Below are positions 15,047 to 24,383 of a stretch of DNA of 35,578 bases, one piece after another. Where the stretch lies: assembly GCA_030684415.1 (NCBI GenBank), contig JAUXNL010000457.1, forward strand, positions 1 through 35,578, written 5' to 3'. A program made the position numbers and the translations under genes. How positions within the stretch are numbered: the first letter of the stretch is position 1; every line of letters begins with the position of its first letter. This DNA comes from Moraxellaceae bacterium. Lineage in GTDB: Bacteria > Pseudomonadota > Gammaproteobacteria > Pseudomonadales > Moraxellaceae. The notes beneath the pieces are model-generated. The model was not told where the DNA came from, searched no databases, and worked only from the letters and a program-made list of their open reading frames with translations.

Positions 15047-16138
15047 TCAAGACGCCTGTTCACTGTCGGTCTCGAGGGGCAGCAGGATGCTGAAAGTGGT
15101 TTGCCCGGGTTTTGATTCGCATTCGATCATCCCGTGGTACTGGTGCACGATGTCCTGTGCAATCGAGAGGCCAAGTCCGGTGCCGTTGGCGCGGCCACTG
15201 ACCATCGGGTAGAAAATGCTTTCCAGCAGGGTTTCGGGAATGCCCGGGCCGTTGTCGGTAATGTCGATGCGCATGACCAGACGATGGCGCACGGCACCGA
15301 TCGTGAACTGGCGCAGTGGCCGCGTGCGCATGACGATGACAGGGTCTTTCTGCGCCGGATTTTCCAGCAAGGCCTGCAAGGCATTACCGCTGATATTGAG
15401 AATGGCCTGTATCAGTTGGTCGGGGTCGGCCGTGAGTTCGGGCAGTGACGGATCGTAATCGCGTCGGAAAACTACACGGCCTTCGGCTTCTACCAACAAC
15501 AGCGAACGCACGCGCTCCAGGCATTCGTGGATGTTCACGCGCTGCAACTCGGGCAGTTTGCGCGGGCCCAGCATGCGGTCGGCCAGATTGCGTAGGCGAT
15601 CTGTCTCTTCAATGATGATGTTGGTGTACTCGCGCACATCGGAGCCCGGCGGTGTGCGCGCCAGCAATTGCGCGGCACCACGAATGCCGCCCAAGGGATT
15701 CTTGATTTCATGCGCCACGCCACGGATGAGCGTGCGTGTCGCCTGATGGTTGGCGACGATCGATTCTTCGCGCGAGATGCGCAGCAGGCGGTCCATCTGC
15801 TGCAGCTCGATCAGCAGTGCGGTGGGAATGCCCGGCAGGATCAGGGTGGCGACGGTGTAGTCCGCGACGATTTCTTGCAGACCGACGCGCAAATGCGCCT
15901 CGCGTTTGGTGAACGGGTGCGAGCTGGCCAGGGTCTGGCGCAGCACGCTGTCGAGGCTGGTTTCACCCAGATCAATCAGGCATTCGGTCAGCGGCGCACC
16001 GATGGCGCGCAGGCGGCTCATGGCCAGTAGCGCCTCGGCGGCGGGATTGAGATAGCGCACCACCAGCGCGTCATCGACGTAGAGCACGGCGGTGCTGAGG
16101 TTGTCGAGCACGCGGCGGGCAAAGGCGTTGTCCAGCAT
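15047..16138 (-). CDS. glnL: Nitrogen regulation sensor histidine kinase NtrB
   Basis: 363-aa soluble histidine kinase/phosphatase that phosphorylates NtrC under nitrogen limitation under control of PII. PAS domain ~1-110 (VLDNLSTAVLYVDDALVVRY), H-box RGVAHEIKNPLGGIRGAAQL with His143, and an HATPase domain with the N box (ILNISGNALQALLE), G1 DNGPGIP and G2 GTGLGLSIAQ. The open frame extends upstream to 16324, but ATG 16138 (MLDNAF) is the family start and is preceded by a sigma-54 promoter. No glnA is adjacent, unlike in enterobacteria. Confidence 0.94.
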   Translation of the reverse strand: MLDNAFARRVLDNLSTAVLYVDDALVVRYLNPAAEALLAMSRLRAIGAPLTECLIDLGETSLDSVLRQTLASSHPFTKREAHLRVGLQEIVADYTVATLILPGIPTALLIELQQMDRLLRISREESIVANHQATRTLIRGVAHEIKNPLGGIRGAAQLLARTPPGSDVREYTNIIIEETDRLRNLADRMLGPRKLPELQRVNIHECLERVRSLLLVEAEGRVVFRRDYDPSLPELTADPDQLIQAILNISGNALQALLENPAQKDPVIVMRTRPLRQFTIGAVRHRLVMRIDITDNGPGIPETLLESIFYPMVSGRANGTGLGLSIAQDIVHQYHGMIECESKPGQTTFSILLPLETDSEQAS

Positions 16139-16204
16139 GAAGGTTCTGCCGTGGGAAAGTCGGGCCCTCTCCGGGGCGTGTTCTGAGACGCTTGCCGAGG
16201 GGAT

Positions 16205-16221
16205 AGCAATAAGCGCACCAA
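16205..16221 (-). promoter_or_regulatory. Sigma-54 promoter for glnL-glnG
   Basis: Read on the minus strand (16221 to 16205): TTGGTGCGCTTATTGCT. This contains TGG-T-G-C-G-N4-TTGC-T, a full match to the -24/-12 consensus TGGYRYRN4TTGCW, with GG and GC spaced by exactly 10 bases. The expected start point (~16194) leaves a ~56-nt leader before glnL. Confidence 0.75.
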
Positions 16222-16249
16222 TCCGGGCTCCAGTGCCATGCGCCTTGCT

Positions 16250-16264
16250 GCGCCATGATGGTGC
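16250..16264 (-). promoter_or_regulatory. NtrC-binding site candidate
   Basis: GCGCCATGATGGTGC is near-palindromic and matches the NtrC site form GCACCATTATGGTGC at 13 of 15 positions. It is centred ~63 bp upstream of the predicted sigma-54 start point. A weaker half-match ending TTTTTTGGTGC lies at 16337-16351. NtrC autoregulation of its own operon is the inference. Confidence 0.6.
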
Positions 16265-16431
16265 GGGGCATCGGGCGTCATGATGCTGGGCTGGACGCCA
16301 CATTATTGCTCTTTTTTGGGGCAATTTTTGGTGGGGTGTCTTTTTTGGTGCTTGGGCGGGGGTTCTAGTGGTGCGGAGTGTGCTGGAGCGCCACCGGGCA
16401 GGGCGCCCGGCGGCGTTGACGCAGGAAAGGC

Positions 16432-16836
16432 TCAGCCTTTCAGGAAGCCTTTGAGCAGGCTAGCGCCTTGGGCGAGCAGGTCGCCGCCCTGCGGCATCTG
16501 GCCGCCCGGGGTCAGCGTGTCGATCAGGCCGGGGAGCACCTGCGCCAGCTTTGCCGAGGCCTGCTGCGGGTCGATGCCCAGTTGGCGGGCGATACCGGCC
16601 ACCTGCTCGTTCCCCAGCACCTGCTGGATTTGCTCGGCACTGATTGGCAGGTTCTGGCCGTTGCCGACCCAAGAGGCCACGACGTCGCCCAGGCCCTTGT
16701 CCTGAAACTGCTTCAGCAAGCCTTCAAGGCCGCCGTTCTGACTGAGCAACTGCTGGCCCAGTGACAACAGATCGGAGCCGCCGCTGCCGCCTTGTGCGCT
16801 GCCCAGCATCTTGCCGACTTCGTCCAGTAATCCCAT
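16432..16836 (-). CDS. YidB-like DUF937 family protein
   Basis: 134-aa protein from ATG 16836 with GGAG 7-8 nt upstream. It begins MGLLDEVGKMLGSAQGG and contains the family's pattern: Gly-rich N-terminal segment, LLSLGQQLLSQNGGLEGLL, GDVVASWVGNGQNLPISAEQ, IQQVLGNEQVAGIARQLGID and a C-terminal LLAQGASLLKGFLKG. No signal peptide or membrane segment. The family's function is not established. The gene is transcribed away from cti and toward glnL; ~290 bp separate it from glnL. Confidence 0.85.
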   Translation of the reverse strand: MGLLDEVGKMLGSAQGGSGGSDLLSLGQQLLSQNGGLEGLLKQFQDKGLGDVVASWVGNGQNLPISAEQIQQVLGNEQVAGIARQLGIDPQQASAKLAQVLPGLIDTLTPGGQMPQGGDLLAQGASLLKGFLKG

Positions 16837-17097
16837 GGTGAATCTCCTTTGCGGGTGTGGTGGGGGTTGGGGTGGGAGAGGATGCAGCGAGGCCGGAGCA
16901 TAGGCGCTCGGGCCGTCATCGGTGTGACGGGTTACAAATAGCCGCCATGCCTTCCTCCCTATCAAAAAGCCTCTGTGCCGATCACAGACTTGGCCGGAGC
17001 GACCTGAAGGCGCTGGGCTCCCGCTCCGCCCCGCAGGAAGCAGGGCGGGCGAGGACGACAAAGATCCGCTTATTCAGAGGCTCCAGACGTCATCACC
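16837..17097. other. Intergenic region between YidB-like gene and cti
   Basis: 261 bp with no gene. An imperfect GC-rich hairpin (CCGCCC near 17028 / GGGCGG near 17046) lies in it but lacks a T tract. It may act as the cti transcript end. Confidence 0.3.
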
Positions 17098-19536
17098 TCA
17101 GAGATTCTCGTAGCGGTTCAGGTCGAGGATGCCGGCTTCCAGCGGCTCGGTCTGCTCCAGGTAGCGCGTGTAGTCCTGGAAGTAGAACCAGAAAGCCGGA
17201 TGGCTGCGACGGATGCCCCAGCGTGCGATGACGCCGTCCATGTCGTTGGCCGTGCGCACGGCCGCAAGTGCATCGACAAAGGCGTTGATGTCGGCGGCCG
17301 CCACGTTGAAGGCAAAGTTCGGGTAGCTGGCCAGAATGCCGGGATAGACCGTCAGCGTGTCGTTGCCGGGCTGGTAGCGCCAGTCTTCGCCATACATGAA
17401 GGCGACGTTGCTGTGGGCGCGGTTGCGTATCAGGGTGTAAATCTCGCGCTGCTGGTCAGGTTGGTACACCCGGATGAAGCTGACTTCCGGCAGAAAGCCG
17501 GTCACGGGCAGGACGCTGGCCGGCAGCGACGCCAGACGGCTCAGCGCTTGGTCGGCAACGGCCTGGTAGCGCGGCACGTTTTTGCGCGCACAGCGATTCT
17601 GGACGCAGCGGTTGATCGGGTCGGGACGAGCGTTGAGCGGCGCCATGCGCTGCAGCAGCGTTTGCAGTAGCTCGTCTTTGGGGCGCTGGCTGCGGTAGGT
17701 AATCGCCGTAACGTGCTCTGTGTCGATCTCGGGGTAGGTGATGAGCTGTTTGAGCTTGCCGCTGCCCTGATACCAGTCATCCATATAGGCCTGCCGTGAG
17801 GCGGGCGGGAGCAGGCGCAGGAAGTTGGTTTCGGCACCGTGACGGATGAGGTCGAAATACATGCGTGTCTGGGCTTGGTGAGCGACGTTGCCGAACACAT
17901 TGAAGTTCACCACCAGTTCGTAATAGGTACGCTCGAACAGGGGGTAATCCTGCCACCACACCGTTTGCGGGAGTTCGCCATACCAGCCTTGGCGCACCGA
18001 GGCGTTGTCGAAGTGGCGGTTGATGGTCAGCAGCGCATTCCGGTTGTGGCCGTCGCCCTGCCAGATGTCGTGCAGGCCCGGACCCGCCGGGAATTTTTCG
18101 GCATAGGTCGCTTCGCGGAACTTCAGGTACTCGTTGCGGCGCGAGCGGTGTTTGATCCACTCCGGCCCGAGCGCCAGCAGGCTGTCGTTCTGGCCGGGCA
18201 TGGCCAGCAGCGGGTCGACACGGCGTCGGTAGTCGGCATCCAGCACGTACAGGTCGTGGTCGGGCGACTGGAACAGTGTCCAGAAGTGGTCGCGGATGAC
18301 GTCGGTGGCAATCTGGCCACGGCAGACCGGGCCGCGAATGAAGGTGCGCGTGAAGTATTCGCCGCTGTCGAGCATGAACTGGTAGCGCGCCCGTGCCGGC
18401 AGCGCCGAGAACGTCACGAACGGATTGGCGCGCTCGTTGGCGCTATAGCCCGGCAGACTGTCGACCTGCCATGGCGTGCTGAAGAACAACGACTGTATGC
18501 GCGCCAGACGCTTAGGGCCGATGCCGAAGGTGATGTGCGTTTTGTGCACGATGGCACCCTGCACCGGGCGCAGGCGGTAATACACGCGGCCTTGCGGGTC
18601 GTCGTTAGGCTGTGCGGTGGGCACCAGCAACATCGGCTCCCCGGGCGGTGTGCGCGAGCGCACCAGCTCAAAGAACTGGCTGTTTTTGACGTTCTCGAAA
18701 TACAGGTGAGCCAGAAAAAGATGCTCATACAGCCAGCGGGCGAGCAACTGCTCGCGCAGACCGTCCTGATTGAGAAACGCCTCCCACGTCCGGATTTCAG
18801 CCGCTTCTTTGGCGCTTGGCTGGCGCAGGCGTTCGTCGATGACGGCGCCTTCAGCCAGCCAGCGGGTGATCAGTTGGTACTCGGCGTCTGACAAGCCGGT
18901 GACGCCGAGCGGCATACCGCCGTTCGGGTGTTTCTTTTCATAGGCCGGCAGCTCATCAGCGGTCGGGCATTGGTTATCGCGGTTGATGCCGATGGTGAGG
19001 TCGTCCGGCAAGCGCGCATTCGGGATGAGGGTATGGCGGCGCCCCAGTGCCAGCATGCCGGCCAGCAAGGACGTGGCCGGGCCGGCGGCGGTGGCGGGCG
19101 CGCCTGTTGCCTCGGCGGCTGTTGTTCCTGTACCAGTTGCCCCCGTGCTTGGGGCTGGCGAGCCTTCCGGAATGACGGGGTGGAAGCCTTTCTGGCGCCA
19201 GCCGCTGATGTCCTGCGCATCCATGAACAGGCGCGTAGGGGTGGCGGCTTCGGTGCGGGTGCCGTCATACACCTTCTTTTTGCTGCCGCCGCGCTGCAGG
19301 CCGGCAGCACTGCCCAGGTTGAGCTGGCAGGCCGCGTCGTAGCAGGCATGGCAGACCACGCACTTCTGGTTGAACAGCGGCTGTATATGCTGGCTCCAGG
19401 AGACCAGCGCCGGCGCGTCAGGAGCCATGACTGGAGTCGTTTGGGCCTGCAGGAAGCCAGGAGCCAGAAACAGAAAGACCAGTAACAGAGGGGTCGGCAA
19501 CAAACGTGTCAGCACAAAGTGGGAGCAAAAAGACAT
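17098..19536 (-). CDS. cti: Periplasmic fatty acid cis/trans isomerase (cytochrome c type)
   Basis: 812-aa haem enzyme that isomerises cis unsaturated acyl chains of membrane phospholipids to trans, stiffening the membrane under solvent or heat stress. A signal peptide (1-32, LLPTPLLLVFLFLAPGFLQA) sends it to the periplasm. A c-type haem motif CVVCH (in FNQKCVVCHACYDAACQ) lies near residue 60, where Cti proteins have it. The rest matches the Cti family in length and sequence (HITFGIGP, DYPLFERTYYELVVNFNVFG, FMYGEDWRYQPGNDTLTVYP). Compared with the ~766-aa Pseudomonas enzyme it is slightly longer, partly through an Ala/Thr/Gly-rich linker at ~127-155. Divergent from rimO. Confidence 0.93.
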   Translation of the reverse strand: MSFCSHFVLTRLLPTPLLLVFLFLAPGFLQAQTTPVMAPDAPALVSWSQHIQPLFNQKCVVCHACYDAACQLNLGSAAGLQRGGSKKKVYDGTRTEAATPTRLFMDAQDISGWRQKGFHPVIPEGSPAPSTGATGTGTTAAEATGAPATAAGPATSLLAGMLALGRRHTLIPNARLPDDLTIGINRDNQCPTADELPAYEKKHPNGGMPLGVTGLSDAEYQLITRWLAEGAVIDERLRQPSAKEAAEIRTWEAFLNQDGLREQLLARWLYEHLFLAHLYFENVKNSQFFELVRSRTPPGEPMLLVPTAQPNDDPQGRVYYRLRPVQGAIVHKTHITFGIGPKRLARIQSLFFSTPWQVDSLPGYSANERANPFVTFSALPARARYQFMLDSGEYFTRTFIRGPVCRGQIATDVIRDHFWTLFQSPDHDLYVLDADYRRRVDPLLAMPGQNDSLLALGPEWIKHRSRRNEYLKFREATYAEKFPAGPGLHDIWQGDGHNRNALLTINRHFDNASVRQGWYGELPQTVWWQDYPLFERTYYELVVNFNVFGNVAHQAQTRMYFDLIRHGAETNFLRLLPPASRQAYMDDWYQGSGKLKQLITYPEIDTEHVTAITYRSQRPKDELLQTLLQRMAPLNARPDPINRCVQNRCARKNVPRYQAVADQALSRLASLPASVLPVTGFLPEVSFIRVYQPDQQREIYTLIRNRAHSNVAFMYGEDWRYQPGNDTLTVYPGILASYPNFAFNVAAADINAFVDALAAVRTANDMDGVIARWGIRRSHPAFWFYFQDYTRYLEQTEPLEAGILDLNRYENL

Positions 19537-19772
19537 GGGCGGGTTTCCGGACGAAGGCCGGGCCAGTCTAGCCGCGACCAGACAGGGTGTCTGCTTTCAG
19601 ACTGGCGGGCTGCGCCTGCGATTCGCGCCAAATGACGCCGACCCCGGTTCGGCCCTACAATCGCGCCCTTTGCGGCGCTGCACCGGTTGGTAGGCATAAG
19701 GTTGTGCCAGATGAAGGTTGCGCCGCCTGCCCCATGCCGAATTTGTCGTCCCGCTCTTTTCAGGTAAAGCCC

Positions 19773-21104
19773 ATGTCCCGTTCTGCCCCCAAGGTCGGTT
19801 TTGTTTCCCTCGGTTGCCCCAAGGCACTGGTGGATTCCGAGCGCATCCTCACCCAGCTCAAGACCGAGGGCTATGAGGTCTCGGCCTCTTACCAAGACGC
19901 CGACATCGTGGTGGTGAACACCTGCGGCTTTATTGATTCCGCCGTGCAGGAATCGCTGGATGCCATTGGCGAGGCCGTGGCCGAAAACGGCAAGGTGATC
20001 GTGACCGGCTGCCTGGGCAAGTCCGAAGACAAGATTCGCGCGGCGCATCCCTCGGTGCTCAAGGTCACCGGGCCGCATGCCTACGAAGAAGTGATGGGCG
20101 CCGTGCACGAATACCTGCCGCCCAAACACGATCCGTTCCTGGATCTGGTGCCGCCGCAGGGCATCCGCCTGACGCCCAAGCACTATGCCTATCTCAAGAT
20201 TTCCGAAGGCTGCAACCATCGCTGCACCTTCTGCATCATTCCTTCCATGCGTGGCGATCTGGTGTCGCGCCCGGTCGGCTCGGTGATGACCGAGGCCGAG
20301 AACCTGGCCAAGGCCGGTGTAAAGGAATTGCTGGTGATTTCGCAGGACACCAGCGCCTACGGTGTCGACCTGAAGTACAAGCTCGACTTCTGGGGCGGTC
20401 GCCCGCTGAAAACGCGCATGAAAGAAATGTGCGAAGCGCTGGGCGAGCTCGGCGTGTGGGTGCGCCTGCATTATGTGTACCCGTATCCGCATGTGGACGA
20501 GATCATTCCGCTGATGGCCGAGGGGAAAATCCTTCCTTATCTCGACATTCCCTTCCAGCACGGCAGCCCCAGCGTGCTTGCGCGCATGAAGCGCCCGGCG
20601 CATGCCGAAAACACACTGGCCCGCATCAAAAGCTGGCGCGAGATCTGCCCGGATCTCACCATTCGCTCGACCTTCATCGTCGGCTTCCCCGGTGAAACCG
20701 AAGCCGAATTCCAGGAGCTGCTCGACTGGTTGCGTGAGGCCGACCTCGATCGTGTCGGCTGCTTCCCGTATTCACCTGTGGAGGGAGCGCGCGCGAACGA
20801 CATCGCCGACCCCGTGCCAGAAGAAGTGAGGCAGGAGCGCTACGACCGCTTCATGGCCTTGGCGGCTGAAATTTCCGCTGCGCGCCTGGCCAAAAAAGTG
20901 GGCCGTGAAATGACGGTGCTGGTCGATGAAATCGACCATGAGAACGGCGTGGCCGTCGCCCGCTCCATGGCCGATGCACCGGAAATCGATGGCAACGTGT
21001 TCGTGGAGGGCGAGGGCGCCACAGCACTGAAGGTGGGTGATTTCGCCCGCGTGCGCATCACCGATGCCGACGAATACGATCTTTATGCGGAGTGCATTGC
21101 CTGA
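19773..21104 (+). CDS. rimO: Ribosomal protein uS12 methylthiotransferase
   Basis: 443-aa radical-SAM enzyme that methylthiolates the conserved Asp of ribosomal protein uS12. The N-terminal domain binds an auxiliary [4Fe-4S] cluster through Cys15, Cys51 and Cys80 (SLGCPKA, NTCGFID, VTGCLGK). The radical-SAM motif GCNHRCTFC gives Cys147, Cys151 and Cys154. A C-terminal TRAM domain ends with [20 protein letters not shown] 19773 is chosen because [18 protein letters not shown] is the family start; a longer frame opens at 19587. Length is close to E. coli RimO (441 aa). Confidence 0.96.
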   Translation: MSRSAPKVGFVSLGCPKALVDSERILTQLKTEGYEVSASYQDADIVVVNTCGFIDSAVQESLDAIGEAVAENGKVIVTGCLGKSEDKIRAAHPSVLKVTGPHAYEEVMGAVHEYLPPKHDPFLDLVPPQGIRLTPKHYAYLKISEGCNHRCTFCIIPSMRGDLVSRPVGSVMTEAENLAKAGVKELLVISQDTSAYGVDLKYKLDFWGGRPLKTRMKEMCEALGELGVWVRLHYVYPYPHVDEIIPLMAEGKILPYLDIPFQHGSPSVLARMKRPAHAENTLARIKSWREICPDLTIRSTFIVGFPGETEAEFQELLDWLREADLDRVGCFPYSPVEGARANDIADPVPEEVRQERYDRFMALAAEISAARLAKKVGREMTVLVDEIDHENGVAVARSMADAPEIDGNVFVEGEGATALKVGDFARVRITDADEYDLYAECIA

Positions 21105-21142
21105 CGCCTGCTGTGCGGATGGCGGGGCCTTACGCGATACAT

Positions 21143-21162
21143 ATCCGCATTAAAATCCGCAT
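21143..21162. promoter_or_regulatory. Tandem ATCCGCAT repeats upstream of the second Fic gene
   Basis: ATCCGCAT occurs twice, at 21143-21150 and 21155-21162, 12 bp apart (about one helical turn). The CCGCAT core is shared with the palindromic element in front of the other Fic gene. Possible operator for autoregulation; the start codon is ~92 bp downstream. Confidence 0.4.
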
Positions 21163-21254
21163 CATTCTGAGGGCTTCTGAATCCTACTTATTGATTAAAA
21201 AGGATTTTTTTCGTATTTATGGGGGTAAATAAATGCGCATAAAGGCGTTCGGCC

Positions 21255-22445
21255 ATGGAGATTGTCACCACGATAGGTTGGCTGGAGCCCTTGTTGCCAG
21301 GGGAGCTGCTCCAAGCGCTGCTCGACAAATGTGACCGGCTGCAGCGGGAGACCGTGCGGCTGCACACCCTTCTGGCTCCCCATACCCGTGAGCGGGTGGG
21401 AGCGTTACTGCGCGTCACCAGCAGCTTCTACAGCAATCTCATCGAGGGGCAGTACACCGAGCCGCTAACGCTCGCGGCCAATGCCCCCAAGCGCAGCCGC
21501 AAGCAGTTGACGGACCTTGCCTACACGCATATGGATGCGCAGCAGGCGCTGGAGCGTGCCCTGCAAATCCACCCGGATTACCCATGGTCGGCCCTGTTTT
21601 CCCTGGGATTTGCTCAGCGGGTGCACGAGCGCCTGTTTGTGGGGGCCTCTGATGACGACTTGCGACTGCGCGATGGCAGCCTGATGCAGCCGGGCCTGGT
21701 CAGGGGAGAGCACGACAACCGGAATGTGCGCATCGGTACGCATGTAGCGCCTGATTGCAGCATCGTTTTGCCCATGCTGGAGCGCATGCAGGCTTTTTAT
21801 GGCGCCCAGCAGGATTTCAGGCGCCAACTGCTGAGCGCATTGGCCTATCACCATCGTTTTGCCTGGGTCCATCCTTTCCCTGACGGAAATGGCCGCACCC
21901 TGCGCCTGATCACGCATCTGCAGTTGCAGCGCCTGGGATTGTCTTCGCCGTTGTGGTCTCTTTCGCGCGGGCTGGCACGTCGCCAGGGCGAGTATTACGA
22001 GCGTTTGGGCAATGCGGATCAGCCGCGTCGAGGCGATCTGGATGGACGGGGGCAACTTACGCAGCAAGGCCTTTTCGAGTTTCTGGACTTCATGCTGGAC
22101 ACCTGTCTGGATCAAGTGGAGTACATGATCTCGGCCTTGGGCACGACGGCATTGCGGGCGCGGCTAGAGTCCGTGTTGCGCATGGAGCCGGCGTTGGTGA
22201 AGGCAGGCATCCGACCGGAAGCCGCTAGGGCACTGCATATCCTCATCACTCAAGGACAGGTGAGCCGTAGCGACTTCAAGGTATTTCTAGGCTTGGGGGA
22301 GCGACTGGCGACAGACCAGCTTTCGCGGCTGGTGGCGCAGGGATTGGTGGACAGCCCCACGCCCAAATCGCGTGAGCTTTATCCGGGGTTACCCGCATGG
22401 TTTGCCCAGCAGGTTTTTCCGGATTTGCATCGGCGGTTCATATGA
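21255..22445 (+). CDS. Fic family protein with inhibitory helix (second copy)
   Basis: 396-aa Fic protein, probably an AMP-transferase. The inhibitory motif SNLIEG lies at ~60-65 (Glu64, class II), the Fic core includes the beta-flap region GLVRGEHDNRNVRIG at ~147-161, and the catalytic motif HPFPDGNGRTLR at ~206-217 (His206) is complete. The C-terminal ~100 residues (AARALHILITQGQVSRSDF, then LGERLATDQLSRLVAQGLV) look like a winged-helix domain. It differs strongly from the Fic protein at 1695-2894, so it is not a recent duplicate. ATG 21255 is preceded by AAGG at 9-nt spacing. Confidence 0.9.
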   Translation: MEIVTTIGWLEPLLPGELLQALLDKCDRLQRETVRLHTLLAPHTRERVGALLRVTSSFYSNLIEGQYTEPLTLAANAPKRSRKQLTDLAYTHMDAQQALERALQIHPDYPWSALFSLGFAQRVHERLFVGASDDDLRLRDGSLMQPGLVRGEHDNRNVRIGTHVAPDCSIVLPMLERMQAFYGAQQDFRRQLLSALAYHHRFAWVHPFPDGNGRTLRLITHLQLQRLGLSSPLWSLSRGLARRQGEYYERLGNADQPRRGDLDGRGQLTQQGLFEFLDFMLDTCLDQVEYMISALGTTALRARLESVLRMEPALVKAGIRPEAARALHILITQGQVSRSDFKVFLGLGERLATDQLSRLVAQGLVDSPTPKSRELYPGLPAWFAQQVFPDLHRRFI

Positions 22446-22499
22446 CCGCTCCAGCAGAAAAGGGATGCAATTTTCTTGTTGTGAAGCTGAGAGGTTGTC

Positions 22500-23357
22500 A
22501 TGCGTGAACTGACGGTGATAGCGGCGGACGGACACCAGTTCAGCGTGCGCTTGCATGAAGCGAGCACGCCGCGCGGCGTCATCGTGCTGGCACCGGCGAT
22601 GGGTGTGCCGGCCACGTACTACGACCGCTTTGCGGTGGCGTTGGCAGAGCAAGGCATCCATGTCGCGGTCACTGATTTGCGCGGGCAGGGCAGCAGCTCG
22701 CTACGTGCCGGACGGGGTTGCGACTGGGGCTATGCCGACATGGTGGAGCAGGACTGGCCGGCACTCACGAACGCTATCGCTGATGTGTGGCCGTCGCTAC
22801 CGCTGTGGTTTTTAGGCCACAGCCAGGGCGGCCAATTGTCGCTGCTGTATCTGGCGCACCGGCCGGCAAACGTTGCCGGTGTGCTCACCATTGCTTGTGG
22901 CAGTACCTATTTCCGCGGCTGGAATTTTCCGCAAAGTCTGAAGCTGCTGGTGCAGACGCAATTCGTGCGCGTGCCCGCGGCATTGCTCGGTTATTTTCCC
23001 GGCGAGCGGCTCGGCTTTGGCGGGCGTCAGGCGCGTTCGGAAATGGCGGACTGGGCCAATGCAGGGCTCGATGGCCGCTACGATTTGCGCGGAGCAGCGC
23101 TGGATTACGAAGCGGCGCTGGCGCAAGCCGAGCGGCCTGTGCATCTGTTCTCGCTCGACGGCGATGCCTTTGCGCCACGCGGTGCTACTGCCGTACTCGC
23201 GCGCAAACTGCCGCCTGCGCTGGTGCAGCATCACCATCTCACGGACGAGCATTTGCCCTCGGCGGCGCGTGACCACTTCCGCTGGAGTCGTCACCCCGAG
23301 GCCGTCATTCCGTTTTTGCTCGATGCGGCTGGCCTGCGCCAAGGCGCTGCAGACTAA
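22500..23357 (+). CDS. Alpha/beta hydrolase fold protein
   Basis: 285-aa serine hydrolase. The oxyanion region is VLAPAMGVPATYYDRF, strand 4/helix region VAVTDLRGQGSS, and nucleophile elbow GHSQGG with Ser108. The acid is probably the Asp in LDGDAFAP (~220) and the His lies in the C-terminal HLTDEH or WSRHPEA segment. No signal peptide. The substrate is unknown; such proteins are often annotated as serine aminopeptidase-type or lysophospholipase-like. It starts 54 bp after the Fic gene with GAGAGG upstream and could be co-transcribed. Confidence 0.85.
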   Translation: MRELTVIAADGHQFSVRLHEASTPRGVIVLAPAMGVPATYYDRFAVALAEQGIHVAVTDLRGQGSSSLRAGRGCDWGYADMVEQDWPALTNAIADVWPSLPLWFLGHSQGGQLSLLYLAHRPANVAGVLTIACGSTYFRGWNFPQSLKLLVQTQFVRVPAALLGYFPGERLGFGGRQARSEMADWANAGLDGRYDLRGAALDYEAALAQAERPVHLFSLDGDAFAPRGATAVLARKLPPALVQHHHLTDEHLPSAARDHFRWSRHPEAVIPFLLDAAGLRQGAAD

Positions 23358-23595
23358 CGCGACCTTGATCGGATTGCCGCTTAACTGGAGAGTGCCTTTA
23401 GTCATTTGAAGCTTTCAGGCTTCACATGCGCGCGGATGACGAAATCGGCTGATTCACAGGCTACTGATTCAACGGCCTCTTGAGGCCGCTCTGGCGAATG
23501 CCGATTGCCCTTGGCGTGCCGAAGCGCCCGCTCAGGAAGGGCTTTCTCATCAAAAAATCGCGCATGAAAGGCCGAGTCATTCGCGCTGCCGTTAC
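23358..23595. other. Convergent intergenic region with a palindrome
   Basis: 238 bp between the hydrolase and cyaY ends. It contains the perfect palindrome CGGCCTC-TT-GAGGCCG (23473-23488), without a T tract. No gene seen. Confidence 0.35.
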
Positions 23596-23913
23596 TCAAA
23601 GCGCCAGCGTGATGGCTTCACCGGTCTGCTCGCGCAGCACGCGCGACAGCAGCACCGGCAGCGTTTCCTTCGTGGTGTTGCAAATCCAGCTCTCGCCCGC
23701 GCGGCCGCAATGAAAACCGCCGGAGCGTGCCGCCACCCAGATTTCCTGCGTCGGCCCTTGGCGGTTGATGATGACCTTGCTGCCGTTGGGGCAGGTCAGT
23801 GTGAGGATGCCGCCAGCGGTTTCGATGTCGATATCCAGCTCCAGCGCCTCCACGGCATCTTCGATGGCCAGCAGCGTGGCATCGACGGCAGTGTTGAATT
23901 CGGTCTCGTTCAT
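23596..23913 (-). CDS. cyaY: Frataxin-like iron-binding protein CyaY
   Basis: 105-aa frataxin homologue that regulates Fe-S cluster assembly by binding iron and IscS. ATG 23913 begins MNETEFNTAVDATLLAIEDA with the acidic first helix, followed by the beta sheet with ILTLTCPNGSKVIINRQGP and IWVAARSGGFHC. Length equals E. coli CyaY (106 aa). Its location near lptM-lysA-dapF is the usual gammaproteobacterial place, here with a toxin-antitoxin pair inserted between. Confidence 0.94.
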   Translation of the reverse strand: MNETEFNTAVDATLLAIEDAVEALELDIDIETAGGILTLTCPNGSKVIINRQGPTQEIWVAARSGGFHCGRAGESWICNTTKETLPVLLSRVLREQTGEAITLAL

Positions 23914-24087
23914 GGCGGGCTCCGGCGGCAGGGTGGCGGGGCGCAGAGGATAACCGAGTGACGGCCCGGTTGTCGGTCGGGGTAGGGTGGTGGGCCGTGA
24001 AAAGAGGTAAGCCGCCCGGAGCCGTGACTTGCCTACAGGGCGCCGGCTAGACTGATCGCCACTCAAGCCTTGGGTCGGGTAAGCGCC

Positions 24088-24378
24088 ATGCAATTACACT
24101 TTGAATGGGACCCTGGAAAAGCCAGCAGCAACCTTCGCAAGCACGGCGTAAGCTTTCAGGAGGCGGCACAGGTCTTTCGCGACCCACTGGCGCTGACGAT
24201 ATTTGACGATGCCCATAGTGAGCGCGAGGAGCGTTGGGTCACTGTTGGCATGGTCGGTGGGCGCAAGCTTGTCGTGGTGGTGCACACGTGGCGCGAGACA
24301 GGCGAAGACCATGTTCATGTGCGTATCATCTCGGCACGTGAGGCGACTGCACACGAAACAGAACAGTACGAAGGGTGA
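24088..24378 (+). CDS. brnT: BrnT family type II toxin
   Basis: 96-aa RelE-fold ribonuclease toxin. The start MQLHFEWDPGKASSNLRKHG (ATG 24088) is the BrnT signature (FEWDxxKxxxNxxKHG), followed by VSFQEAAQVFRDPLAL and the family's EERWVTVGMVGGRKLVVVV and VRIISAREAT. All conserved positions are present. The antitoxin gene starts 5 bp downstream. The toxin-first order is normal for this family. Confidence 0.93.
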   Translation: MQLHFEWDPGKASSNLRKHGVSFQEAAQVFRDPLALTIFDDAHSEREERWVTVGMVGGRKLVVVVHTWRETGEDHVHVRIISAREATAHETEQYEG

Positions 24379-24383
24379 ATGCC

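Noticed and set aside
17098-19536. Cti as a generic cytochrome c or peroxidase because of CVVCH.
   Set aside because: Only one haem motif, and the length and downstream sequence match fatty-acid cis/trans isomerases rather than small c-type cytochromes or MauG-type peroxidases.
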